Shown piece after piece: positions 1 to 5,036 of a stretch of 5,036 nt of DNA; position 1 is the stretch's first letter, and the number at the start of each line of letters is the position of its first letter. The stretch is from Phycisphaerae bacterium. Its GTDB lineage: Bacteria; Planctomycetota; Phycisphaerae; WQYP01. The notes under the pieces were generated by a model, which saw nothing but the letters and a program-made list of their open reading frames with translations, did not search any database and was not told the DNA's origin. The position numbers were made by a program, and so were the translations under genes. The stretch lies in assembly GCA_013044065.1 (NCBI GenBank), contig JABEVA010000144.1, positions 1-5,036 of the forward strand. Direction: 5' to 3'.

Positions 1-726
1 CCCCCGTCGAATTCCCCGCCGTCAGGTCCGCCGTCCGCCGTCACACTCCAACAACTCCTGCTCTCGCTTGGCCAGGTGCCGGATCCGGTTTTTGCGCAGC
101 GGTGGTATCAGGCCGACGGAGCTTTGCCGCGGTTCGGCTCCGCCGCCATCGGTCCTTCCGCGAATTTTCTCGCCCGCACCTTGTACTCCGCCGACATTAC
201 GCCGGTGGCGCTGCGCACGAGGGTTATTACGGAACAGGAATTCAACCGCCTTATCGGTATCACCAATAACAAAGCTTCCGTGCTGATCGGTGCAACCTTC
301 GCCCATCTGGCCCATCTATACCACGAATTCGCGGCCGAAAGCTTGCTGGTTATTATTGATAAACAGGGCGGCCGCGACCATTACCTTGACCTTCTTTTTG
401 AAAGCTTCCCCGAAGCACGTATTAAGGTTCTCGGCGAATCGAAGCTCTACAGCGGATATGTACTTACTAACGCCGCCAAACAAGCCACAATTTATTTTGC
501 GCCCAAAGCCGAATCGGCCTGCTTGGCCACCGCCCTGGCCAGTATGGTCTGCAAATATCTACGCGAAGTTCTGATGAACGATTTGAATCACTGGTTTCAA
601 CTGCGCATCCCATCACTGGCTGCTACCGCCGGTTATTACCAGGATGGACAACGCTGGCTCAGGGATGTCCGCGAACACTTACCGCGGATCGGTGTGGCTC
701 CGGCCCAATTGCTGCGCATACGTTAA
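1..726 (+). CDS. RNase HII-like protein, C-terminal part (5' end outside window)
   Basis: The reading frame is open from base 1 and ends with TAA at 724-726, giving 241 residues in the window. A GTG at 76 could be a start, but the frame has no stop upstream of it and the protein from there would lack half the fold, so I treat the gene as cut by the window edge. Three segments match the second half of the RNase HII fold. VIIDKQGGR (Asp codon 358-360) corresponds to the strand carrying a catalytic Asp. ALASMVCKYLREVLM corresponds to the 'AASILAKVTRD' helix, with Glu (565-567) where RNase HII has its last catalytic Asp. ATAGYYQDGQRW corresponds to the 'KGYPT..H' segment. From memory, planctomycetes carry a divergent family with 'DKxGGR' and 'ALASMxxKYLRE', whose N-terminus has a DEAGxGP-like motif; that part would lie off the left edge. 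The likely role is cleavage of RNA in RNA-DNA hybrids, in the cytoplasm, but activity is not shown. The first 14 residues are a Pro/Ser-rich linker. The gene converges with the TPR gene. Confidence 0.7.
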   Translation, partial: PPSNSPPSGPPSAVTLQQLLLSLGQVPDPVFAQRWYQADGALPRFGSAAIGPSANFLARTLYSADITPVALRTRVITEQEFNRLIGITNNKASVLIGATFAHLAHLYHEFAAESLLVIIDKQGGRDHYLDLLFESFPEARIKVLGESKLYSGYVLTNAAKQATIYFAPKAESACLATALASMVCKYLREVLMNDLNHWFQLRIPSLAATAGYYQDGQRWLRDVREHLPRIGVAPAQLLRIR

Positions 727-733
727 AACACCT

Positions 734-3196
734 TTACGGCGCAGCCAGCGTGCCATTCAAATCAGCCGCTGATTCCGAACTCGGACCGGAATCTTTGGTG
801 GCTTGGGTCGTCGCCGGAGCCTTGGGCGGCTTAATGGTCGCCTGTTGTGAAAGCAAATCCGCCCACTCGGCCGCAAGCTTGCTTGAATCGCTCCGGGCCA
901 GTAGCGCCAGGGTGTGGGCAATGGCCGTGCCGGGACCGGTGGTGCGGGCCAACTCGGCCTTGAGCACCATCCAGCGGTAACACATCATACGAATCAGCGG
1001 ATGAGAATTGGACTTGAGAGCCAATATCGCTTGTTGTAATTTGGTCGGCAATCCGGTCAAAGGTGCTTGTCGCACAATCCACGCCTGTACCAACGAATTC
1101 TCGGGCTGCGCTAGTGCCTCGAGTAAAGCCGATGTGGCCAGCCTGCGGAGCTTGGCCGGCGTGGGCACCGAGCCTGCCGCGGACGCTTGAGGCCCTGCGG
1201 CTGCGGCCATCTGCTTCAAGCGAGGCAGTTCCACCACCAGCACTCCCGCGGCCAACATGGCCTTTTGTCCGGTCAACGTCGGCAATTCCCGAACGACACG
1301 TGCAAATTCGCTTAGCGAATTGCCGCAGAAGCCCCGGATATTGAAATAGCCGGCGGAAAGTTCCTGTCCACCAAGTCCGGGTGCCATCTGCTGGTGGTCC
1401 GCCACCGGATTGGTGATAACCTCAATGTTACCGCCGATGAGTGAACTCGGATTGGTCCAGACTAAATTCATCAGCGGCCCCTGATCCACGCGGTAACGCA
1501 CGGTCAGCGTGGATTGACCTCCCAATTGCATCACCTGCGGATTTTCATCGACCGCATACACCCCCAGATTGACGGTGTGGAGTCCGTCTATCTGGCCGGC
1601 CAACGCCACCGCGGTGGTCACGGCCGTACCAGGCCCCACCGCCAGCGTATGGCCCGTGGCATTGAAAAAATGAACCTTCAGATAAAGCGGCTCGCCATAG
1701 TCGACCATGCGGTGCGACCAGCTTGTCGTCACCAGAACCACCCGCGATGGATGATCAACGGCATTGAGAATATGCGAAGGATAGTCTTCAACCAGCGCCG
1801 CCAGAGACTCACCGGCAACGCTGCGCCGCAACTTCACGTGCATTTGGCGGGCTGCCTGCGCCACATCCAGCGCCATCAGACTGGAAGGTGGATGATTCCA
1901 TAGCTTTTGCAGGATAAATCGCGCCCTGGCGAGATTCCCCTGCCGCTGCGCCAACCACGCCAAGCCAATACGTGCGTACGGATCCTGGCCGGCCGCCTGC
2001 AAAGCGATCCGGGCCGGATGGTATTTCTTTGCCCGCAGGAGTTGCCAGCCTATCATCCGCTGGTACATCCCTTGACTCGTGGGTGCCAATTTATGCCAGG
2101 CGGCAATCCGCCCGGCGATATCCGTCGGCACCGTGGTGCCATAATACAGATCCAGCCAAATTTTATCGGCCGATAATTCCGCAACCTGCCGCTGAGTTTT
2201 GGCCATCCCCGTCAACCGGGATTGCAGCCGCCTGAGCAATTCCACACCACCGGGACTATCCACGGGACGCCCTTGACTGTGCGCCGCAAGGGCCAACATC
2301 AGCAAATGGGTTGAAGCGTTTTTCATCGCCAGCAATTCCCGCGAAAACGCGTCGAACTGCGGATATTCGCCCGCAATCGCCCAATCCTGTGCCAAAGCCA
2401 GGGACACCTCAGAACTGATGGGAATATCTGCTCTTTGATATTGCCCGATAGCTGCATCGATCCAGTTGGCGGCCAAATGGTAATCGCCGGCCTGGGCCAG
2501 CAATCGGCCCACGGTGGCGATAACCGTCGGCTGGTACGGATCGGCATGCAGCACCTGCAACAGAACCTTCAGTTGCCGCTGCGGACTAACGTGTTTACGA
2601 ACCATCTCCGCTGCCATGTCCTGCAGCGCCGCCAGATTGGCCGGATTAAACTTCACCGCCAACTGCAGCATTTTCCAGGCCGCGGACCGCCGGGCCTGCG
2701 ATGCGAGCAACCGGGACGCCCGCAGGGCAATGGCACTGGCCACCTGCGGATTCAAGTTCCGGCCATCCAGCGCCGTCATATACACCTTCAGCCGCTGCTG
2801 CACCGTTTGCCGCGAGGCCGCCAGATCATCAATAAAACGCACCTGAGCCACCAGATTTTTCGGATCCAGGGCCACCATCAATAACAAACTTTTTTGAGCC
2901 ACGGGATAATCGTGCAGCGCCTCGGCGGCATCCGCCCGCAACCGCAAAACGGTCGGGGAATTGGGATCCAACCTCTGGGCCATGTTCAGCAGGGTCAACG
3001 CTTCGCCGGCTGCCAAGGGCGTGGGCACGGAAACATTACGTCCGGCCGCCCGGGCATCATTAATCAGTTGGCCCACCAGGATGGCTTTGGATGCCGCATG
3101 TTGCTGCGCCATCGCGGGTGACACAGCCGTAAATGCGCCAGCACACAAACCTACCACGAGAGCTTTCTTTACAAATGCAATACGCTTTGGCGACAT
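734..3196 (-). CDS. Exported TPR-repeat protein with central beta domain and C-terminal helical domain
   Basis: This 820-residue protein starts at ATG 3196-3194, with a GAAGGG ribosome site 5 nt upstream (3202-3207), and ends in TAA at 736-734. Residues 1-30 form a clear signal peptide: a Lys/Arg N-terminus, a hydrophobic core (ALVVGLCAGAF) and an AMA cleavage site before QQ. Helical repeats of TPR type follow. The best are at about 62-114 (AEALHDYPVAQKSL then ALDPKN), 170-250 (AVKFNPANLAALQDMA, then LLAQAGDYHLAANWIDAAI) and 404-438 (ARIGLAWLAQRQGNLARARF). Residues about 484-600 look like a beta sandwich (LYLKVHFFNATGHTLAVG, STLTVRYRVDQGPL). Residues 620-785 are helical again, and the tail (about 786-820) is rich in Pro, Thr, Ser and Ala, as in a flexible end. 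I see no catalytic motif. A role as a periplasmic or envelope scaffold is inferred. I do not recognise the full-length family. The gene lies 395 nt after the PDZ gene on the same strand. Confidence 0.88.
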   Translation of the reverse strand: MSPKRIAFVKKALVVGLCAGAFTAVSPAMAQQHAASKAILVGQLINDARAAGRNVSVPTPLAAGEALTLLNMAQRLDPNSPTVLRLRADAAEALHDYPVAQKSLLLMVALDPKNLVAQVRFIDDLAASRQTVQQRLKVYMTALDGRNLNPQVASAIALRASRLLASQARRSAAWKMLQLAVKFNPANLAALQDMAAEMVRKHVSPQRQLKVLLQVLHADPYQPTVIATVGRLLAQAGDYHLAANWIDAAIGQYQRADIPISSEVSLALAQDWAIAGEYPQFDAFSRELLAMKNASTHLLMLALAAHSQGRPVDSPGGVELLRRLQSRLTGMAKTQRQVAELSADKIWLDLYYGTTVPTDIAGRIAAWHKLAPTSQGMYQRMIGWQLLRAKKYHPARIALQAAGQDPYARIGLAWLAQRQGNLARARFILQKLWNHPPSSLMALDVAQAARQMHVKLRRSVAGESLAALVEDYPSHILNAVDHPSRVVLVTTSWSHRMVDYGEPLYLKVHFFNATGHTLAVGPGTAVTTAVALAGQIDGLHTVNLGVYAVDENPQVMQLGGQSTLTVRYRVDQGPLMNLVWTNPSSLIGGNIEVITNPVADHQQMAPGLGGQELSAGYFNIRGFCGNSLSEFARVVRELPTLTGQKAMLAAGVLVVELPRLKQMAAAAGPQASAAGSVPTPAKLRRLATSALLEALAQPENSLVQAWIVRQAPLTGLPTKLQQAILALKSNSHPLIRMMCYRWMVLKAELARTTGPGTAIAHTLALLARSDSSKLAAEWADLLSQQATIKPPKAPATTQATKDSGPSSESAADLNGTLAAP

Positions 3197-3216
3197 AGAG
3201 ACCCTTCACTGACGTT

Positions 3217-3233
3217 ACCACTTCAGCCGTGGT
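3217..3233. repeat. Short inverted repeat ACCAC-N7-GTGGT in TPR leader
   Basis: Five-base arms at 3217-3221 and 3229-3233 flank a 7-nt centre, immediately upstream of the ribosome site (3202-3207) of the TPR gene. In RNA this would be a small stem that could affect ribosome access. In DNA it could be a weak operator. It is short enough to arise by chance. The arms resemble a similar palindrome upstream of the FHA promoter (4961-4972). Confidence 0.25.
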
Positions 3234-3334
3234 GTAATATCGGCTTACCGGCCCTTTGGCACGTCTGAAAATCCAACTTTTGACGGGTTGGTTTGACCGC
3301 ACAACAGCCCGCCAGAGAGCCAATACCCCTACAA

Positions 3335-3343
3335 ATTGTACCA
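3335..3343 (-). promoter_or_regulatory. Possible extended -10 promoter for the TPR gene
   Basis: Read on the minus strand the bases are TGG followed by TACAAT, that is TGn plus a five-of-six match to TATAAT, as in an extended -10 promoter. No good -35 box lies 16-18 nt upstream. Transcription from here would give a leader of roughly 130 nt before the TPR start at 3196. The alternative is that the TPR gene is read through from the FHA-PDZ promoter. Confidence 0.3.
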
Positions 3344-3367
3344 TGGAACCTAAGTTGTCGCATCATC

Positions 3368-3592
3368 TTACGCAATCTTTATGGTTTTATCAGACACGCG
3401 GCAAATCAAGGCCGATAATGTTGTTCCAAGCTCAGAGCAATGCAGGCCGTGCCAAAAATCCGCCTCATGTCCCGTCCCGCGAAACACCGGCTCCGCCAAG
3501 GCTGCCCGAAGGCCCTTCACCCGCGCAGCGTGCTCGTTGACTCCCGACTCCCCGTCTTTGATTGCCCCCACAGCCACGCCGGGGCACAGCAC
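3368..3592 (-). CDS. Doubtful small ORF, 74 residues, overlapping the PDZ stop
   Basis: A GTG at 3592-3590 shares its first base with the last base of the PDZ gene's TAG (bases TAGTG), and an AGGA lies 9 nt upstream, an arrangement that would allow coupled translation. The frame runs to TAA at 3370-3368. Third codon positions are mostly G or C over the first 45 codons or so, then less so. The product has no signal peptide or membrane segment and matches no family I recognise. It contains a His-rich stretch (GHEADFWHGLHC) and three Cys, but no clear metal-binding spacing. A hairpin falls in its first codons, which argues for untranslated RNA instead. It may be chance, or the remnant of a gene. 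Confidence 0.25.
   Translation of the reverse strand: MLCPGVAVGAIKDGESGVNEHAARVKGLRAALAEPVFRGTGHEADFWHGLHCSELGTTLSALICRVSDKTIKIA
3563..3586 (-). other. GC-rich hairpin just after the PDZ stop codon
   Basis: TGCCCC (3563-3568) can pair with GGGGCA (3581-3586) around a 12-nt loop, starting 5 nt downstream of the PDZ stop on the minus strand. No U-run follows in the minus-strand transcript (AATCAAAGAC comes next), so it is not a standard intrinsic terminator. It could slow or stabilise the 3' end of the FHA-PDZ message. Confidence 0.3.
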
Positions 3593-4347
3593 TAACGCCC
3601 ATCCTGGGCAATAAATTCCGCAGCGGCCGCTTGACGTCTCAACAGCATGGCACCAAGCTGACCGGCATCTTGCCCCACGCCCACCAACCGCACCGCCAAC
3701 GACATCACCGCAATGCCTCGAAGAACCCTTAGCCGCACCACGTCTCCGGGCTTTAAAGCCTGAATTTGTCGACGAAAATCATTGGCCGTCGTCCAGAGCG
3801 GAAAAATCCGCCCATTGATTCCGATGATTAGATCCGTGGTATGCAGCGCTGCTGCCGCGGGAAAGCCCGGCAAAACCCCCATCACCAGCGCCGCTTCGCA
3901 CACGGTATGGCGACCCCGCAATCGCACCGTCACCGGCTCCATGGCGTACTGCACCCCGAGAAATGGCACCGGGCCGCCCAAGACGGGTGTCTGCGCCATC
4001 AGATAGAGTTGTAACGCCACTTTCAACAGCCGATTGGCTTGTTCGGCGCTGCGGGCCCGCCGTAGATCATGCAACACCGCGGGCAGTCGCGACGGGCTTT
4101 CCAGCATTAAAAAGCTCTGCGCCCGCGATCGCACGGACCACCGATCTGAGGCCAGCATGGCCACGGCGGATCTGAAATTGAGTTGTTCCGACCCGGTTGG
4201 GGTGGCGGATTTTTGGTCAACGACCAGATGGCCCGATGGCGTCGCTCCGGCCAGCGCTGCGGCTGGGCAACCGCGGCACCACACCAGCAATCCAAACAGC
4301 GCCAGCGCCACACCCGCGGTTTGGAGAACTTGACGTTGTTCGTTCAT
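3592..4347 (-). CDS. PDZ-domain protein with N-terminal membrane/signal segment
   Basis: This 251-residue protein starts at ATG 4347-4345. It is the first in-frame start, because a TGA lies in frame just upstream (4356-4354). Residues 11-23 (AGVALALFGLLVW) are hydrophobic, a signal peptide or anchor; the Cys at 24 and 27 do not make a standard lipobox. Residues 57-118 are helical (AVAMLASDRWSVRSRAQSFL, then RRARSAEQANRLLKVALQLY), like a HEAT-type pair. Residues about 127-222 form a PDZ domain: FLGVQ at the start, VLPGFPAAAA followed by DLIIGINGR, and LKPGDVVRLRVLRG near the end. PDZ domains bind C-terminal peptides or exposed strands. No Ser-His-Asp protease or metalloprotease motif is present, so this is not a DegP or RseP enzyme, and an adaptor role at the membrane or in the periplasm is inferred. 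No clear ribosome site precedes the start, and the FHA stop lies 9 nt upstream, so translation is probably coupled. Confidence 0.85.
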   Translation of the reverse strand: MNEQRQVLQTAGVALALFGLLVWCRGCPAAALAGATPSGHLVVDQKSATPTGSEQLNFRSAVAMLASDRWSVRSRAQSFLMLESPSRLPAVLHDLRRARSAEQANRLLKVALQLYLMAQTPVLGGPVPFLGVQYAMEPVTVRLRGRHTVCEAALVMGVLPGFPAAAALHTTDLIIGINGRIFPLWTTANDFRRQIQALKPGDVVRLRVLRGIAVMSLAVRLVGVGQDAGQLGAMLLRRQAAAAEFIAQDGR

Positions 4348-4356
4348 GACACATCA

Positions 4357-4872
4357 TTATTTTTTGGCTTTTTCCCGGGCCAGGGCTTCCAGCGCCTTCA
4401 ACGGATCATCCTGCTCAATCACCGCATTGGCCGGCGAAGCCGCCGCTTCGTCGTGTCCTTCATCCGCCACGGAGATATCCACCGTACCGTTTTCCTGTTT
4501 TGCTTCCTCCATGGTACGTACCGGTTCCACCGCCAGATCACCTAAAATGGTGCGTACGGGTTTGATATGCGCAGGCTCCTCGTTGATCACCACGGTAAAG
4601 GTTACCGGACCCACTCGAATATGATCGCCCGCCGACACCGCTATTTCCCCCGTCATCCGATCACTGTTATGGTACGTTCCGTTGGAACTGCCGCTATCTT
4701 TGAGCAACACGGTATCGCCTTCCACACGCAATTCACAATGCCGCCGCGATACCGATGGCAACGGTATCTGCAGATCACAATCCAGCGCCCGGCCAATGGT
4801 AACCGTTTCCTTATGCACTGGAAATTCCACGCGTTGGCCATTTTCCTTGAAAATTACCAGGGTTACATCCAT
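4357..4872 (-). CDS. FHA-domain protein
   Basis: This 171-residue protein starts at ATG 4872-4870, has a GAGG ribosome site 5 nt upstream, and ends in TAA at 4359-4357. The frame extends upstream to a GTG at 4998, but the added 42 residues lie before the FHA fold and run across the promoter, so the shorter start is chosen. The FHA domain (about 1-98) is complete, with the phosphothreonine-binding residues in place: GR at 27-28, SRRH at 42-45, and SSNGT at 62-66 with the Asn that contacts the phosphopeptide. FHA domains bind phosphothreonine proteins and usually act with Ser/Thr kinases; no kinase lies in this window. The tail (about 99-171) is acidic, probably disordered, and ends in a Lys-rich helix (LKALEALAREKAKK). 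There is no signal peptide, so it is cytoplasmic. It is followed 9 nt later by the PDZ gene, and the two are probably one operon. Confidence 0.9.
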   Translation of the reverse strand: MDVTLVIFKENGQRVEFPVHKETVTIGRALDCDLQIPLPSVSRRHCELRVEGDTVLLKDSGSSNGTYHNSDRMTGEIAVSAGDHIRVGPVTFTVVINEEPAHIKPVRTILGDLAVEPVRTMEEAKQENGTVDISVADEGHDEAAASPANAVIEQDDPLKALEALAREKAKK

Positions 4873-4877
4873 TCGAA

Positions 4878-4881
4878 CCTC
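4878..4881 (-). promoter_or_regulatory. Ribosome binding site of the FHA gene
   Basis: GAGG, 5 nt before the ATG at 4872, matches the anti-Shine-Dalgarno core. It decides the start in favour of the 171-residue protein over the longer frame from 4998. Confidence 0.65.
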
Positions 4882-4930
4882 AATACCGGAGACCGGCAAA
4901 AAAAGCCACAACAGCGACAAACGCAACTGT

Positions 4931-4960
4931 ATTATAACCAGCGCGCTGCGTTTACAACAA
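4931..4960 (-). promoter_or_regulatory. Sigma70-type promoter for the FHA-PDZ operon
   Basis: On the minus strand there is a perfect -10 box TATAAT (4931-4936) and a -35 box TTGTTG (4955-4960) separated by 18 nt. Transcription should begin near 4924, giving a leader of about 50 nt that contains a T7 run (4898-4904) and the GAGG ribosome site. The -35 box is only a moderate match, and a 4-bp palindrome abuts it upstream. Confidence 0.6.
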
Positions 4961-4972
4961 CCACTTTCGTGG
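4961..4972. repeat. Small palindrome CCAC-N4-GTGG next to the -35 box
   Basis: CCAC (4961-4964) and GTGG (4969-4972) surround TTTC on the plus strand, which reads as GAAA on the minus strand. The element touches the -35 box of the FHA promoter, where a regulator could bind. With four-base arms it may be chance. A similar ACCAC/GTGGT pair stands before the TPR gene. Confidence 0.25.
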
Positions 4973-5036
4973 AAACACGCCATCGAGAACCTGACCACGG
5001 TTCACGTCGGCACTCATCTTCTGTTAAAGTATATCG

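Larger units (their letters stand above)
3197..3591. other. 395-nt gap between PDZ and TPR genes; leader and possible small ORF
   Basis: No strongly supported gene lies here. On the minus strand the gap begins, right after the PDZ stop, with a GC-rich hairpin (3563-3586) and a possible 74-codon ORF (3368-3592). A tandem 7-bp repeat (GACTCCC twice, 3539-3552) lies inside that ORF. Nearer the TPR gene are an extended -10-like element (3335-3343), a direct repeat on the minus strand (GTCAAA, 7-nt spacer, GTCAAA, 3279-3297) and two short inverted repeats: CCAAC/GTTGG (3273-3291) and ACCAC/GTGGT (3217-3233). The last one sits 10 nt upstream of the TPR ribosome site. Plus-strand ORFs here contain nothing I recognise and run across the other features. 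The likely role is a 5' leader and promoter region for the TPR gene. Confidence 0.5.

Noticed and set aside
1514..2884. Plus-strand ORFs of 80-150 codons opposite the TPR gene
   Set aside because: They are shadows of the minus-strand coding sequence, rich in His/Arg/Gln as expected from antisense frames, and lack ribosome sites.
3060..3344. 94-codon minus-strand ORF across the TPR start
   Set aside because: It overlaps the signal-peptide region of the TPR gene in another frame, has no ribosome site and shows no recognisable domain.
3256..3540. Plus-strand ORFs in the gap between the PDZ and TPR genes (also 3381-3614)
   Set aside because: Low-complexity, Pro/Arg-rich translations with no ribosome site or family resemblance; they lie opposite the putative leader and small ORF.
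3592..4347. PDZ protein as a DegP/HtrA or site-2 protease
   Set aside because: No Ser-protease GNSGG-like motif, His/Asp triad or HExxH is present; only a PDZ domain and a helical region are visible.
4352..4357. ATG codons overlapping the FHA stop (TAATGATG) as alternative starts of the PDZ gene
   Set aside because: Both are out of frame with the PDZ protein; the ATG at 4347 is the first in-frame start.
4873..4998. Upstream extension of the FHA frame to a GTG at 4998 (213 residues)
   Set aside because: The extra 42 residues precede the FHA fold, cross the TATAAT promoter, and the ATG at 4872 has a well-placed GAGG.
4952..5017. 21-codon minus-strand ORF (MSADVNRGQVLDG...) with a TATACT box at 5028-5033
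   Set aside because: It lacks a spaced ribosome site, the putative transcript would be nearly leaderless, and it matches nothing I know; its stop falls within the FHA promoter spacer.

Overview
This window looks like chromosomal DNA from a planctomycete-type bacterium (Planctomycetota, perhaps a Phycisphaerae-like lineage). I infer this mainly from two things. The left-edge gene encodes the C-terminal part of a divergent RNase HII-like protein that I know from planctomycetes. The other genes are an FHA protein, a protease-less PDZ protein and a large secreted TPR protein, a style common in that phylum. The assignment is inferred from protein character only, without any database search.

Layout. 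Bases 1-726 (+) hold the 3' part of the RNase HII-like gene, whose beginning lies off the left edge. It converges on the minus-strand genes with only 7 bp between the two stop codons. All remaining genes run on the minus strand, and in transcription order they are: an FHA-domain protein (4872 to 4357), a PDZ-domain protein with an N-terminal membrane or signal segment (4347 to 3592, 9 nt after the FHA stop), and an 820-residue exported TPR protein (3196 to 734). A 395-nt gap separates the last two. It holds a possible 74-codon ORF whose GTG overlaps the PDZ stop, a hairpin, a possible extended -10 promoter and small inverted repeats. A good sigma70-like promoter (4931-4960) lies in front of the FHA gene, and the 164-nt stretch from there to the right edge contains no convincing gene.

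How the genes may work together (inference). The FHA domain keeps its phosphothreonine-binding residues and would act in the cytoplasm as a phospho-dependent adaptor. The PDZ protein is probably membrane-anchored or exported and has no protease domain. The TPR protein carries a clear signal peptide and combines helical repeats, a beta-rich domain and a second helical domain, as in an envelope scaffold. FHA and PDZ form a tight pair that is probably co-transcribed. The TPR gene may belong to the same unit or have its own promoter. I see no mobile element, CRISPR array, tRNA or rRNA, and nothing that is clearly a new defence or biosynthetic system. The most unusual items are the undescribed TPR/beta/helical architecture, the FHA-PDZ pair and the gene-poor 395-nt gap.
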